Source: Suilimivivens aceti
GTDB taxonomy: Bacteria; Bacillota; Clostridia; Lachnospirales; Lachnospiraceae
Assembly (NCBI RefSeq): GCF_025567405.1
Contig: NZ_JAOQKJ010000002.1
Coordinates: 186,001 to 250,000 of the forward strand
Reading direction: 5' to 3'
DNA length: 64,000 nt
The position numbers and the translations under genes are program-made. Positions 43,072-51,717 of the stretch are shown here, one piece after another (within the stretch, counting starts at the first letter, position 1; each line of letters begins with the position of its first letter). Below the pieces are notes generated by a model, which saw only the letters and a list, made by a program, of their open reading frames with translations, did no database searches and was not told the DNA's origin.

Positions 43072-43098
43072 AAATGAGACGCCATAAGCGCCTCATTT
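43072..43098 (-). terminator. Hairpin between yajC and leuB
   Basis: AAATGAGGCGC and GCGTCTCATTT form an 11-bp stem (one G.U) around a 5-nt loop on the minus strand, followed by TGTTTAC. It is a likely partial terminator of the tgt-yajC transcript and could also act as an attenuator for leuB. Confidence 0.65.
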
Positions 43099-43114
43099 CC
43101 AATCACGTTCTGCT

Positions 43115-43438
43115 TTATTCATTGTCTGCTTTTTCTACTTGTGCAATGGCAGCTTTCTGCATGGGAATGCGGCAGTTCTTATTATTTCCGAACTCAACGA
43201 TCACAGTGTCATCTGTAATGTCAATGATAATTCCATAAAAACCGCTGTTTGTCAGAACACAGTCACCTATTGCAAGCTGAGACAGCATTGCTGCCTGTTT
43301 CTTCTGCTCCTTCTTCTGTGGACGGATCATAAAGAAATAAATAAACACAAAGATTAAAACGATGTAAACGATCATGATCAGACCGCCCCCGGCTGCAGAT
43401 CCAGCTGCATCGGTACTACTCAGTAATGTATTGCCCAT
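43115..43438 (-). CDS. yajC: Preprotein translocase subunit YajC
   Basis: The 107-residue protein has an N-terminal membrane helix (IMIVYIVLIFVFIYFFMIRPQ), the RPQKKEQKK turn and a small beta domain (IGDCVLTNSGFYGIIIDI), matching YajC of the SecDF-YajC complex. It lies after tgt, the same pairing as in many bacteria. AGGAGG precedes the ATG. Confidence 0.93.
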   Translation of the reverse strand: MGNTLLSSTDAAGSAAGGGLIMIVYIVLIFVFIYFFMIRPQKKEQKKQAAMLSQLAIGDCVLTNSGFYGIIIDITDDTVIVEFGNNKNCRIPMQKAAIAQVEKADNE

Positions 43439-43464
43439 TAAATTTCCTCCTGAAAAATTGGTCT

Positions 43465-43492
43465 GCGGTCCTGTTCAGGCAAATGACCGCAA
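43465..43492 (-). terminator. Weak hairpin between tgt and yajC
   Basis: TGCGGTC and GACCGCA pair around a 14-nt loop on the minus strand, with AATTTTT a few nt after. It may lower transcription from tgt into yajC. Confidence 0.38.
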
Positions 43493-43547
43493 ATTTCATG
43501 CCTTAAAAAATATAATACACAATCCCCAGCTTAAAAACAAGACCTTT

Positions 43548-44693
43548 TTATTTTTCCTTCTGATCAGGCTCCTGTGCCATTCCTTCCAGTTTTCTCTTCT
43601 TATAGGCTGCAAACCTGCCGGCATCCAGTGCATCCCTGATCTCCGTCATCATCGTATTATAGAAATAAAGGTTGTGAAGCACACAGAGCCTCATACCAAG
43701 CATTTCTTTTGCTTTCAGCAGATGTCTGATGTAGCCTCTGGAATACCGTCTGCAGGCGGGACACTGGCAGCCTTCCTCGATCGGTCTCTCATCCAGCTCA
43801 TACTTAGCATTAAACAGATTAATCTTTCCCTGATTGGTATACAGATGTCCATGCCGTCCATTTCTTGAAGGATATACACAGTCAAAGAAATCGATCCCTC
43901 TTTCCACACCCTCCAGTATATTGGCCGGTGTGCCTACTCCCATCAGATAAGTCGGCTTATCTACCGGCAGATACGGAATAGTTTCTTCTATAATATGATA
44001 CATTTCTTCATGGCTCTCCCCGACAGCAAGACCTCCTATGGCATAGCCATCAAGCTCAAGCTCAGAAATGCGCTTTGCGTGTTCCCTCCGGATATCTGCG
44101 AATATAGCTCCCTGATTAATACCAAAAAGCATCTGGTTCCTGTTGATGGTATCTTCAAGAGAATTGAGTCTTGTCATCTCCTGCCTGCATCGTACCAGCC
44201 ATCTGTAGGTTCTGTCCACAGAATTCTGCACATAGGTTTTCTCTGCCAGTGCAGAAGGACATTCATCAAATGCCATGGCAATGGTAGATGCCAGATTGGA
44301 CTGGATCCGCATACTTTCCTCCGGTCCCATAAAAATCTTATGTCCGTCGATATGGGAACGGAAGGTAACGCCTTCTTCCCTGATCTTCCGCATGCTTGCC
44401 AGGGAAAACACCTGAAATCCGCCGGAATCTGTCAGAATCGGTTTGTTCCAGGACATGAACTTGTGCAGTCCTCCCATCTTCTTTACGATCTCATCTCCCG
44501 GTCTGACATGGAGATGATAGGTATTTGACAGTTCTATCTGTGTCCCGATTCCCTCAAGATCCTCCGTAGATACGGCTCCTTTGATCGCCGCTACCGTTCC
44601 GACATTCATAAAAACCGGTGTCTGTACCACTCCGTGTACAGTGGTCAGTTCTCCTCTTTTAGCTCTGCCTTCCTGCTTCAATACTTTATACAT
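43548..44693 (-). CDS. tgt: tRNA-guanine transglycosylase
   Basis: Tgt swaps guanine-34 of certain tRNAs for the queuosine precursor preQ1. The 381-residue TIM barrel has ILTDSGGFQVFSL, FGINQGAIFADIR, GLAVGE, the catalytic Asp in FDCVYPSRNGRHG and the zinc site CQCPACRRYSRGY with a following histidine. It lies 8 nt after the VanY-type gene and leads yajC. queA, its usual partner, is not in the window. Confidence 0.96.
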   Translation of the reverse strand: MYKVLKQEGRAKRGELTTVHGVVQTPVFMNVGTVAAIKGAVSTEDLEGIGTQIELSNTYHLHVRPGDEIVKKMGGLHKFMSWNKPILTDSGGFQVFSLASMRKIREEGVTFRSHIDGHKIFMGPEESMRIQSNLASTIAMAFDECPSALAEKTYVQNSVDRTYRWLVRCRQEMTRLNSLEDTINRNQMLFGINQGAIFADIRREHAKRISELELDGYAIGGLAVGESHEEMYHIIEETIPYLPVDKPTYLMGVGTPANILEGVERGIDFFDCVYPSRNGRHGHLYTNQGKINLFNAKYELDERPIEEGCQCPACRRYSRGYIRHLLKAKEMLGMRLCVLHNLYFYNTMMTEIRDALDAGRFAAYKKRKLEGMAQEPDQKEK

Positions 44694-44701
44694 AACAGCA
44701 C

Positions 44702-45754
44702 CTATAAATATTTATCCCAGAATTCCTCCAGGGTAATCCCTTCTTTATTTATGATTTCTGCAGCTTCCCTGCCAACATATCTGAAATGCCATGGTTCAAA
44801 TTCAATCCCGGTAATATCTTCTTTTCCCTTGGGATAGCGGAGGATAAAGCCATACTTACAGCTGTTCTCCGAAAGCCACTGTCCAGCTTTTGTCTCTGCA
44901 AAACCTTCATCCAGAGTTACATAATCATTGGAAATAATGTCAAAGGCAAGTCCTGCCTGATGTTCACTGGCTCCCGGTACTGTTACCGCCTGGGAAGCCA
45001 GTATATAGGCTTCCATATAAGTCATTCCTTTTTTCATATAATTTTCTATTTTTCTGTTGAACAGTCCCTCCTGGTAATTCAGATCCCTGTAAGGCGAACA
45101 GATAGCAAGCGTCACACCCTCATTCTCAGCATTCCGCATCATGACAAGCAGCTCCTCTATAATCCTTTCATCGCACTTCATCGTTCCCTTGATCGTCATG
45201 ATATTGCCAAGAGTCAGTTCATAATCATCTGGAAGCGGATGCTGCTTGTTGATCAGGATCAGCTTCCAGTCATCTGTTGAAAATCCTTTCACCTCTTCTG
45301 CAGCACTGTCTGTATTTTCGTTACTGATCTGCATTTCAGACAGCTTGTCTTCATCCAGGATCTCTGACAGGGAATACTGATATTCTGCGGAGGTACCATG
45401 ACTGTCCAGGATTTCTTTCTGCTCTTCTTCCGCAAAAGGATCCTTTCCCTCATCCTGATCTGCAAAGGATATGGAATCATCCTCCGACACAGCCTCTACC
45501 TGCCCCTTTTCTCCATCCACAAAGCCACTGTCCTTCTGGAATACCGGATAGGCAAAGCTGTTTCCCGCCATGAAACAAAGCAGGATAAACATCACGCAGG
45601 TAAAACGTTTGGTGCCACCCTTAAAATATTCAACAACCCTGAAGAACCAGATACTTACAGCAAGTCCGATGATAGCCGGTATTTTCAGCAGCCTGCTTTT
45701 TCTGCCCATATAAATGAAATAATCTAAAACCCGTTCTTTTAACGACCTTTTCAT
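44702..45754 (-). CDS. D-alanyl-D-alanine carboxypeptidase, VanY-type
   Basis: The protein trims the terminal D-alanine from peptidoglycan stems. One membrane segment lies near residues 50-70, then an acidic linker, then a VanY/peptidase M15B domain in the last 190 residues with the zinc motif SEHQAGLAFDI and the catalytic EPWHFRYVG. I place the start at 45754 (MKRSLKERV, 350 residues, GGTGG ahead); ATG codons at 45772 and farther upstream are alternatives and none has a clearly better site. It is the first gene before tgt. Confidence 0.88.
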   Translation of the reverse strand: MKRSLKERVLDYFIYMGRKSRLLKIPAIIGLAVSIWFFRVVEYFKGGTKRFTCVMFILLCFMAGNSFAYPVFQKDSGFVDGEKGQVEAVSEDDSISFADQDEGKDPFAEEEQKEILDSHGTSAEYQYSLSEILDEDKLSEMQISNENTDSAAEEVKGFSTDDWKLILINKQHPLPDDYELTLGNIMTIKGTMKCDERIIEELLVMMRNAENEGVTLAICSPYRDLNYQEGLFNRKIENYMKKGMTYMEAYILASQAVTVPGASEHQAGLAFDIISNDYVTLDEGFAETKAGQWLSENSCKYGFILRYPKGKEDITGIEFEPWHFRYVGREAAEIINKEGITLEEFWDKYL

Positions 45755-45818
45755 TTGTCCACCATGTATCATTTTTCGTAATTCCATGCTTTTACACACA
45801 CTTTTATCATAATACACA

Positions 45819-45827
45819 ACTATAACA
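45819..45827 (-). promoter_or_regulatory. Possible extended -10 of the VanY-type gene
   Basis: TGTTATAGT on the minus strand is an extended -10 element about 65 nt before the chosen start. No good -35 hexamer accompanies it. Confidence 0.4.
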
Positions 45828-45874
45828 TTTGTACAGGGGTTTCATGAAATAAGTTGCACCTGTTATAAATTTTA

Positions 45875-45903
45875 TTGCCAGAAACATAAGTTTTCGATAT
45901 AAT
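45875..45903 (+). promoter_or_regulatory. Promoter of aroC
   Basis: TTGCCA, 17 nt, TATAAT on the plus strand is a strong sigma-A promoter giving a leader of about 68 nt. Confidence 0.85.
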
Positions 45904-45977
45904 CAATATCATACTGCATTATGTTAATAGAAATTAACAGAATACTTCAGATTATAAATCAGGGAAAGGATACATCC

Positions 45978-47078
45978 ATGGCAGGCTCATCATTTGGAAC
46001 GCTTTTTAAAATCACAACATTTGGAGAATCCCACGGCAAAGCTCTCGGTGTCATCGTAGACGGCTGTCCCGCAGGTCTTTCACTTTCCGAGCATGATATC
46101 CAGGTTTTTCTTGACAGGCGGAAGCCCGGTCAGACGAAGATCTCCACACCCAGAAAGGAAAATGATCAGGTCGAGATCCTCTCCGGTGTCTTCGAGGGAA
46201 AAACTACCGGTACACCTATTGCCATGATGATCCCCAATACTTCCCAGCGTTCCTCAGATTATGGTGAGATCGCAGTTACCTACAGACCAGGTCATGCTGA
46301 TTTCTGCTTTGATTCCAAATTTGGATTTCGGGATTACAGAGGGGGCGGAAGATCCTCAGCCAGAGAAACCGCAGCACGGGTAGCTGCCGGTGCTATTGCA
46401 AGCAAAATTCTCTCTTCCATGGGAATACATCTGACAGCCTATACAAAATCCATCGGTCCTGTTTCCATTTCCGACGATCATTTTGATCCGTCAGCAATCT
46501 CCGAAACTTCAACCTGTATGCCTGACAGAGAGGCAGATGCAAGAGCCAGCGCTTTCCTTGCACAGTGCATGAAAGAACACGATTCTGCCGGCGGCGTAGT
46601 AGAATGTGTGGTAAGTGGTGTTCCTGCCGGGATTGGTGATCCGGTATTTGAGAAGCTCGATGCCATGCTTTCCATGGCTGTGATGTCTATTGGTGCTGTG
46701 AAGGCAGTAGAGATTGGTGACGGAATTGCGGCTGCTTCCAGAAAGGGGTCTGAAAATAATGATGCTTTCTATGCAGATCATGGTCAGATCAAAAAGAAGA
46801 CAAATCATGCAGGAGGTATCCTTGGCGGCATCAGTGACGGCTCAGAGATTATTCTCCGGGCACACTTCAAGCCAACACCTTCCATCTTCCAGAAACAGCA
46901 TACGGTAACAAATACCCTCGAAAATACAGAGCTTGAGATCAGAGGCCGCCATGACCCCGTTGTTGTTCCAAGAGCAGTTGTGGTGGTGGAGTGTATGACT
47001 GCCCTTACCATCCTGGATGCCTGCATGAAAAACATGACAGCAAGGCTTGACTATCTGGTAGATTTCTATCAGTCTTAA
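45978..47078 (+). CDS. aroC: Chorismate synthase
   Basis: AroC makes chorismate from EPSP using reduced FMN. The 366-residue protein has the three family signatures: GESHGKALGVIVDGCPAG, RGGGRSSARETAARVAAGAI, and RHDPVVVPRAVVVVE near the end. The start MAGSSFGTLF (45978) has AAAGGA 7 nt ahead; the longer frame from 45921 lies in the leader. It is monocistronic, with its own promoter and a terminator at 47079-47101. Confidence 0.96.
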   Translation: MAGSSFGTLFKITTFGESHGKALGVIVDGCPAGLSLSEHDIQVFLDRRKPGQTKISTPRKENDQVEILSGVFEGKTTGTPIAMMIPNTSQRSSDYGEIAVTYRPGHADFCFDSKFGFRDYRGGGRSSARETAARVAAGAIASKILSSMGIHLTAYTKSIGPVSISDDHFDPSAISETSTCMPDREADARASAFLAQCMKEHDSAGGVVECVVSGVPAGIGDPVFEKLDAMLSMAVMSIGAVKAVEIGDGIAAASRKGSENNDAFYADHGQIKKKTNHAGGILGGISDGSEIILRAHFKPTPSIFQKQHTVTNTLENTELEIRGRHDPVVVPRAVVVVECMTALTILDACMKNMTARLDYLVDFYQS

Positions 47079-47101
47079 TCTGCCAGAAGCCTTCTGGCAG
47101 A
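47079..47101 (+). terminator. Terminator after aroC
   Basis: TCTGCCAGAAG and CTTCTGGCAGA form a perfect 11-bp stem with almost no loop, followed by TCTCCTGTCTTTCC. It directly overlaps the end of aroC and may also slow the convergent lactonase transcript. Confidence 0.65.
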
Positions 47102-47115
47102 TCTCCTGTCTTTCC

Positions 47116-48192
47116 TTACGGTTCTTCTGATGTGAGCTTATGGAAGATTACACAGTTCGGCTGGTCAACATCAATTTCCTTCCCGTTCATCACAATAATA
47201 TTTTTTTTCAAATCCACAGTAAAAAATGTCATGGTATTGGATTCATGGTTCAGTGAAACAAGGTGCTTATTGTCAGGGAACAGTGTCGCATCCTTCGGAT
47301 AATCTCCACTGATCGGTAGACAGAACAGCTTCTCAAGCATACCATTTCTCTGGTCGATCCTATAAACCACTACGCTGTTATCACCGGCATTGGAGCTTAC
47401 CAGATACTGGAAATCATCAGATATGTTCAGTGCACTGGCTGCGGATCCGCCTGCATGATAGTCATTCAGTGTGGAAATGGTCTGTATCTTCTCAAATTCC
47501 GGTGAATCATGATGTTCATCTATGTAATAATGATATACATCTATATAATTCTTTAGCTCATGTACCACATACATATATCTGCCATCCTTGGAAAACTTCA
47601 GATGCCGTGGTGCCGATTCCTGCTCACTTCTGATAATATCAACCTGCTGGAGCCTGCCGCTCTCATGATCCAGTTCATAAACAACAATATGATCCATTCC
47701 CAGATCTGCAGCACACAGATATCTGTTATCCCTTGTCATCTTCACACAGCTGATATGCGGCCTGAAATTCCGCTCTGCAATGCTGCCAAGTCCTCTGTGA
47801 AAGATCTCATCTGTGATCTCACCGACAGAACCATCAGAATTAACACGGAGTGCCGTCAGCTTGGCATCATGATAGCCTGCAACAAATAAAAACTTATCAT
47901 CATAATCAGTAGAAAGATAGCATCCTCTCATTCCATTGATGGATGCCCGGTTGATTGCTTCAAGCGTACCATCCTTCAGGATCCGGTAAGCCTCTACCCC
48001 AAAGTCGGTAATGGAATAAAGATACTTCTGGTTATGGGAAATCGTCACATAAGAAGAATTGGTGATCTCTACTCTGTCCTTTTCTGTAAACCTTCCATGG
48101 TTCATATCCACATCATAAATTCGAATTCCGCAGCTACTCTGGTTGCCAGAGGTATAAGCGGATACATACGCTACATATTTTCCTTTACTCAT
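47116..48192 (-). CDS. Lactonase family beta-propeller protein
   Basis: This 358-residue protein matches the YbhE/Pgl-type seven-bladed lactonase family (PF10282), some of which hydrolyse 6-phosphogluconolactone. Repeated blades contain patterns such as YLYSITDFGVEAYRI, RYLCAADLGMDHIVVYELD and RHLKFSKDGRYMYVVHEL. Substrate is uncertain because many members are not true phosphogluconolactonases. AGGAAGGA lies before the ATG and a strong promoter (48261-48289) drives it away from the polyamine operon. Confidence 0.85.
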   Translation of the reverse strand: MSKGKYVAYVSAYTSGNQSSCGIRIYDVDMNHGRFTEKDRVEITNSSYVTISHNQKYLYSITDFGVEAYRILKDGTLEAINRASINGMRGCYLSTDYDDKFLFVAGYHDAKLTALRVNSDGSVGEITDEIFHRGLGSIAERNFRPHISCVKMTRDNRYLCAADLGMDHIVVYELDHESGRLQQVDIIRSEQESAPRHLKFSKDGRYMYVVHELKNYIDVYHYYIDEHHDSPEFEKIQTISTLNDYHAGGSAASALNISDDFQYLVSSNAGDNSVVVYRIDQRNGMLEKLFCLPISGDYPKDATLFPDNKHLVSLNHESNTMTFFTVDLKKNIIVMNGKEIDVDQPNCVIFHKLTSEEP

Positions 48193-48260
48193 AGTCGTGT
48201 CCTTCCTGCTTCTTTCTGGATATCGTCAGACATGAAAGTTTCTTCCTTTCGTCTGCGTTT

Positions 48261-48289
48261 ATTATATCTCCTGTCCTGCCTCAAATCAA
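48261..48289 (-). promoter_or_regulatory. Promoter of the lactonase gene
   Basis: TTGATT, 17 nt, TATAAT on the minus strand lies about 70 nt before the lactonase start. Confidence 0.8.
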
Positions 48290-48336
48290 TCAAAATAAAC
48301 CTCTTTTTTTATTTTGTAATTTTCCTGTAAAATCTG

Positions 48337-48364
48337 TTGACTTTCCTTTATCTGTATGTATAAT
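48337..48364 (+). promoter_or_regulatory. Promoter of the XRE-cupin/potABCD operon
   Basis: TTGACT, 16 nt, TATAAT on the plus strand is near consensus and gives a leader of about 76 nt that contains the inverted repeat at 48391-48405. Confidence 0.8.
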
Positions 48365-48390
48365 AAATGGCAGTGCCGGTTTAGTAAAAG

Positions 48391-48405
48391 TAAACTTCAA
48401 GTTTA
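48391..48405 (+). promoter_or_regulatory. Candidate operator in the pot operon leader
   Basis: TAAACTT-C-AAGTTTA is a perfect inverted repeat with 7-nt arms, about 27 nt downstream of the -10 box. Its position suits a roadblock site for the XRE-cupin regulator encoded just downstream. Autoregulation is inferred. Confidence 0.5.
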
Positions 48406-48446
48406 TTATTTCTTCATCACTCTTTTGCTGGCAGACTGGAGTATTT

Positions 48447-48986
48447 ATGGAAATTGGAAAAAGAATAAAAGATCTTCGTATCCAGAAAAATCTCACACAG
48501 GAGGAGCTTGCTGACCGCTGTGAGCTGTCAAAAGGCTTCATTTCCCAGCTGGAGCGGGACTTAACTTCTCCCTCCATTGCCACACTGATCGATATCCTGC
48601 AGTGTCTTGGCACTGACCTGAAGCACTTTTTTAATGACTCTGATGATGACCAGATCAGCTTTAAGGAAACCGATTATTTTGAAAAAACAGATGAAGCTCT
48701 CGGTAACCGGATTGAATGGATCATCCCGAATGCACAGAAAAATATGATGGAGCCGATCCGTATTACACTGGAAAAAGGAGGCTCTACTTACCCGGACAAC
48801 CCTCATGAGGGAGAAGAATTCGGTTACGTACTGTCCGGCAGCATCTGTCTGATCCTCGGAAACCGTATCATCCGTGTAAGAAAAGGAGAATCCTTTTACT
48901 TTACTGCTAATACCACACACTACATCAGAGCCAGTGAAAAAACCGGTGCAACACTGATCTGGGTCAGTACACCCCCCAGTTTTTAA
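48447..48986 (+). CDS. XRE-cupin regulator, probably of polyamine uptake
   Basis: The 179-residue protein joins an N-terminal helix-turn-helix (about 7-61, LTQEELADRCELSKGFISQL) to a C-terminal cupin (about 105-176, HEGEEFGYVLSGSICLILG). This PuuR-like arrangement is often found with polyamine genes, where the cupin senses the ligand. It lies first in the operon, 27 nt ahead of potA, and follows a candidate operator. Confidence 0.9.
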   Translation: MEIGKRIKDLRIQKNLTQEELADRCELSKGFISQLERDLTSPSIATLIDILQCLGTDLKHFFNDSDDDQISFKETDYFEKTDEALGNRIEWIIPNAQKNMMEPIRITLEKGGSTYPDNPHEGEEFGYVLSGSICLILGNRIIRVRKGESFYFTANTTHYIRASEKTGATLIWVSTPPSF

Positions 48987-49013
48987 ACCATAAATCCAAC
49001 AAGGAGAACCGTA

Positions 49014-50090
49014 ATGAACAAGAAATTAATCGATCTGCAGCATATTACCAAATCCTTTGACGGCCAGATGATCCTGGACGATTTAAATCTCTATATCCGT
49101 GAAAATGAATTTCTGACTCTCCTTGGGCCAAGCGGATGCGGCAAGACCACTACCCTGCGTATCCTGGGCGGTTTTGAAACACCTGATCGTGGTCATGTGA
49201 TCTTTGATGATCAGGATATCACAAAGCTTCCGCCAAACAAACGGCAGTTAAACACCGTATTCCAGAAGTATGCCCTTTTTACCCATATGACCATTGCTGA
49301 AAATATCGCCTTTGGTCTGAAAATCAAGAATAAATCAAAGTCCTATATTAACGACAAGATCGCCTATGCCCTGAAATTAGTGAATCTGGAAGGCTACGGC
49401 AACCGTATGCCTGATTCCTTAAGCGGCGGCCAGCAGCAGCGTATCGCTATCGCAAGAGCTATTGTCAACGAACCCAAGGTTCTTCTTCTGGATGAACCCC
49501 TTGGTGCCCTTGACTTAAAGCTCAGACAGGATATGCAGTATGAGCTGATCCGTCTGAAAAATGAGCTTGGCATTACCTTCATCTATGTCACACATGATCA
49601 GGAAGAAGCGCTCACCATGTCTGATACGATCGTGGTCATGAATCAGGGCTATATCCAGCAGATCGGTTCTCCTGAAAAGATCTATAACGAGCCTGAGAAT
49701 GCTTTTGTTGCTGACTTTATCGGCGATAGTAATATCATCGGCGGCATCATGATCGAGGATAAGCTGGTAGAGATCCTTTCTGCAAGGTTTCCCTGTGTGG
49801 ATACCGGCTTTGGGACAAACCGTCCCGTTGACGTTGTGATCCGCCCTGAGGATGTCATCCTCTCTTCTCCTGCAGACGGAAGACTGACCGGTATCGTAAC
49901 CCATCTGATCTTCAAGGGTGTCCACTATGAAATGGAGGTCACCACCCCTGATGGCTATGAATGGCTTGTCCATTCTACCGGTATGTATCCTGTAGGCACA
50001 CAGGTTGGTATTGATGTGGATCCTTTTAATATCCAGATCATGCACAAGCCTGCATCTGAAGATGAGGAGGCTGTAAAGATCGATGAATAA
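49014..50090 (+). CDS. potA: Spermidine/putrescine ABC transporter ATPase
   Basis: PotA powers polyamine import. The 358-residue protein has Walker A GPSGCGKTT, signature LSGGQQQRIAIARAI, Walker B LLLDEP and H-loop YVTHDQEEA in the first 240 residues and a C-terminal TOBE domain (about 280-345, VVIRPEDVILSSP). AAGGAGAACC precedes the ATG. It overlaps potB by 8 nt. Confidence 0.95.
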   Translation: MNKKLIDLQHITKSFDGQMILDDLNLYIRENEFLTLLGPSGCGKTTTLRILGGFETPDRGHVIFDDQDITKLPPNKRQLNTVFQKYALFTHMTIAENIAFGLKIKNKSKSYINDKIAYALKLVNLEGYGNRMPDSLSGGQQQRIAIARAIVNEPKVLLLDEPLGALDLKLRQDMQYELIRLKNELGITFIYVTHDQEEALTMSDTIVVMNQGYIQQIGSPEKIYNEPENAFVADFIGDSNIIGGIMIEDKLVEILSARFPCVDTGFGTNRPVDVVIRPEDVILSSPADGRLTGIVTHLIFKGVHYEMEVTTPDGYEWLVHSTGMYPVGTQVGIDVDPFNIQIMHKPASEDEEAVKIDE

Positions 50091-50904
50091 CTTTCGCAAA
50101 AAACTGCCCGGTACCCCCTACTTTTTCTGGTCCGTGCTGTTCATCATCATTCCTTTATGCATGGTGTTTTATTACGGTCTGACAGATAAAAGTGGTGCCT
50201 TTACCTTGGAAAATATCATAGCAGTCACAACAAGGGAACACAGCAAGGCATTATGGCTCTCGCTCCTTCTGTCCCTGATCGCAACTGTGATCTGTCTGCT
50301 GCTCTCTTACCCGCTTGCCATGATCCTGTGCAGCAGGAAAGGCGGTCAGCACAGCGTGATCGTATTTATCTTCATCCTTCCCATGTGGATGAATTTCCTG
50401 CTGCGTACCCTTGCCTGGCAGACACTGCTCGAAAAGACCGGCGTGATCAACAGTATCCTTTCTTTCCTGCATCTGCCGGCTTTAAATATCATCAATACGC
50501 CGCAGGCCATCGTCCTTGGCATGGTATATAATTTCCTGCCTTTTATGGTACTGCCGATTTATAATGCCCTTGCAAAGATTGATGAAAACGTGATCAATGC
50601 CGCCAGGGATCTTGGTGCCAGTCCGGTCCAGGTATTTTTCAAGGTAATGCTTCCCCTGACACTCCCTGGCATCATCAGTGGTATTACCATGGTATTTATC
50701 CCTGCACTGACAACCTTCGTGATCAGTAATCTCCTTGGGGGAAGTAAGGTTCTTCTGATCGGCAATGTCGTAGAACAGGAATTTACACAGGCCAGCAACT
50801 GGCATCTTGGAAGTGGACTTTCCATCGTCCTGATGCTGTTTATCCTGCTGAACATGATCGTTTCTGCAATCTTCGATAAAGAGGGGGAGGGCTCTGTATT
50901 ATGA
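50083..50904 (+). CDS. potB: Spermidine/putrescine ABC transporter permease
   Basis: The 273-residue permease has six membrane helices; an N-terminal region containing PYFFWSVLFIIIPL leads to the coupling loop NAARDLGASPVQVFFKVMLP, the EAA-like motif that meets PotA. It overlaps potA (start ATGAATAA) and potC (ATGA), showing coupled translation within the operon. Confidence 0.94.
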   Translation: MNNFRKKLPGTPYFFWSVLFIIIPLCMVFYYGLTDKSGAFTLENIIAVTTREHSKALWLSLLLSLIATVICLLLSYPLAMILCSRKGGQHSVIVFIFILPMWMNFLLRTLAWQTLLEKTGVINSILSFLHLPALNIINTPQAIVLGMVYNFLPFMVLPIYNALAKIDENVINAARDLGASPVQVFFKVMLPLTLPGIISGITMVFIPALTTFVISNLLGGSKVLLIGNVVEQEFTQASNWHLGSGLSIVLMLFILLNMIVSAIFDKEGEGSVL

Positions 50905-51680
50905 TCAAAACGGCTGCTAAAAAGTTTTATGTGTTTCTGATCTTTCTCTTTTTATATGCGCCCATTGTCACACTGATCGTTCTGTCCTTTAACGCCAGCA
51001 GGACAAGGGCAAAATGGGGCGGCTTTACTACCAGATGGTATGTTTCCCTGTTCCGGAATGATGCCATTATGAACGCCCTGCTCAATACACTTACCATTGC
51101 TCTCATTGCTTCCCTGACAGCTACCGTCATCGGAACCATTGCCTGCATTGCCATTATCAATATGAAAAAGAAATCCAGAGCCATCTGGATGGGGATCACT
51201 AATATCCCCATGCTGAATGCGGATATCGTAACCGGTATTTCCCTGATGCTGCTCTTTTTAAGTCTAGGACTTAAGTTTGGCTATGGAACGATCCTGTTAA
51301 GCCATATTACCTTCTGCATCCCGTATGTAATCCTAAGTGTCATGCCGAGGATGAAGCAGTTTAATACCAGTACCTTCGAGGCTGCCCTGGATCTTGGTGC
51401 AGGGCCTGTATACAGCTTTTTCAAAGTGGTACTGCCGGATATCCTGCCCGGTGTCCTATCCGGCTTCCTGATGGCATTTACCATGTCACTGGATGATTTT
51501 ATCATCACCCACTTTACCAAGGGTGCCGGTGTGGATACCCTTTCCACCAAGATCTATACCGAAGTCAAAAAAGGGATCAAGCCGGAAATGTATGCCCTTT
51601 CCACACTGATCTTTATAACGGTACTGATCCTGCTCTTACTGATCAATAAAGCGCCTGCTGACAAAAAGCAGAAAGCCTAA
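50901..51680 (+). CDS. potC: Spermidine/putrescine ABC transporter permease
   Basis: This 259-residue second permease has six helices, the PotC-like FLYAPIVTLIVLSFNASR at the N-terminus and the coupling loop EAALDLGAGPVYSFFKVVLP. It pairs with PotB as a heterodimer. GAGGGGGAGGG within the end of potB serves as its binding site. Confidence 0.94.
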   Translation: MIKTAAKKFYVFLIFLFLYAPIVTLIVLSFNASRTRAKWGGFTTRWYVSLFRNDAIMNALLNTLTIALIASLTATVIGTIACIAIINMKKKSRAIWMGITNIPMLNADIVTGISLMLLFLSLGLKFGYGTILLSHITFCIPYVILSVMPRMKQFNTSTFEAALDLGAGPVYSFFKVVLPDILPGVLSGFLMAFTMSLDDFIITHFTKGAGVDTLSTKIYTEVKKGIKPEMYALSTLIFITVLILLLLINKAPADKKQKA

Positions 51681-51717
51681 GATATATTTTATTTATGATG
51701 AAGGAGATACTACAACA

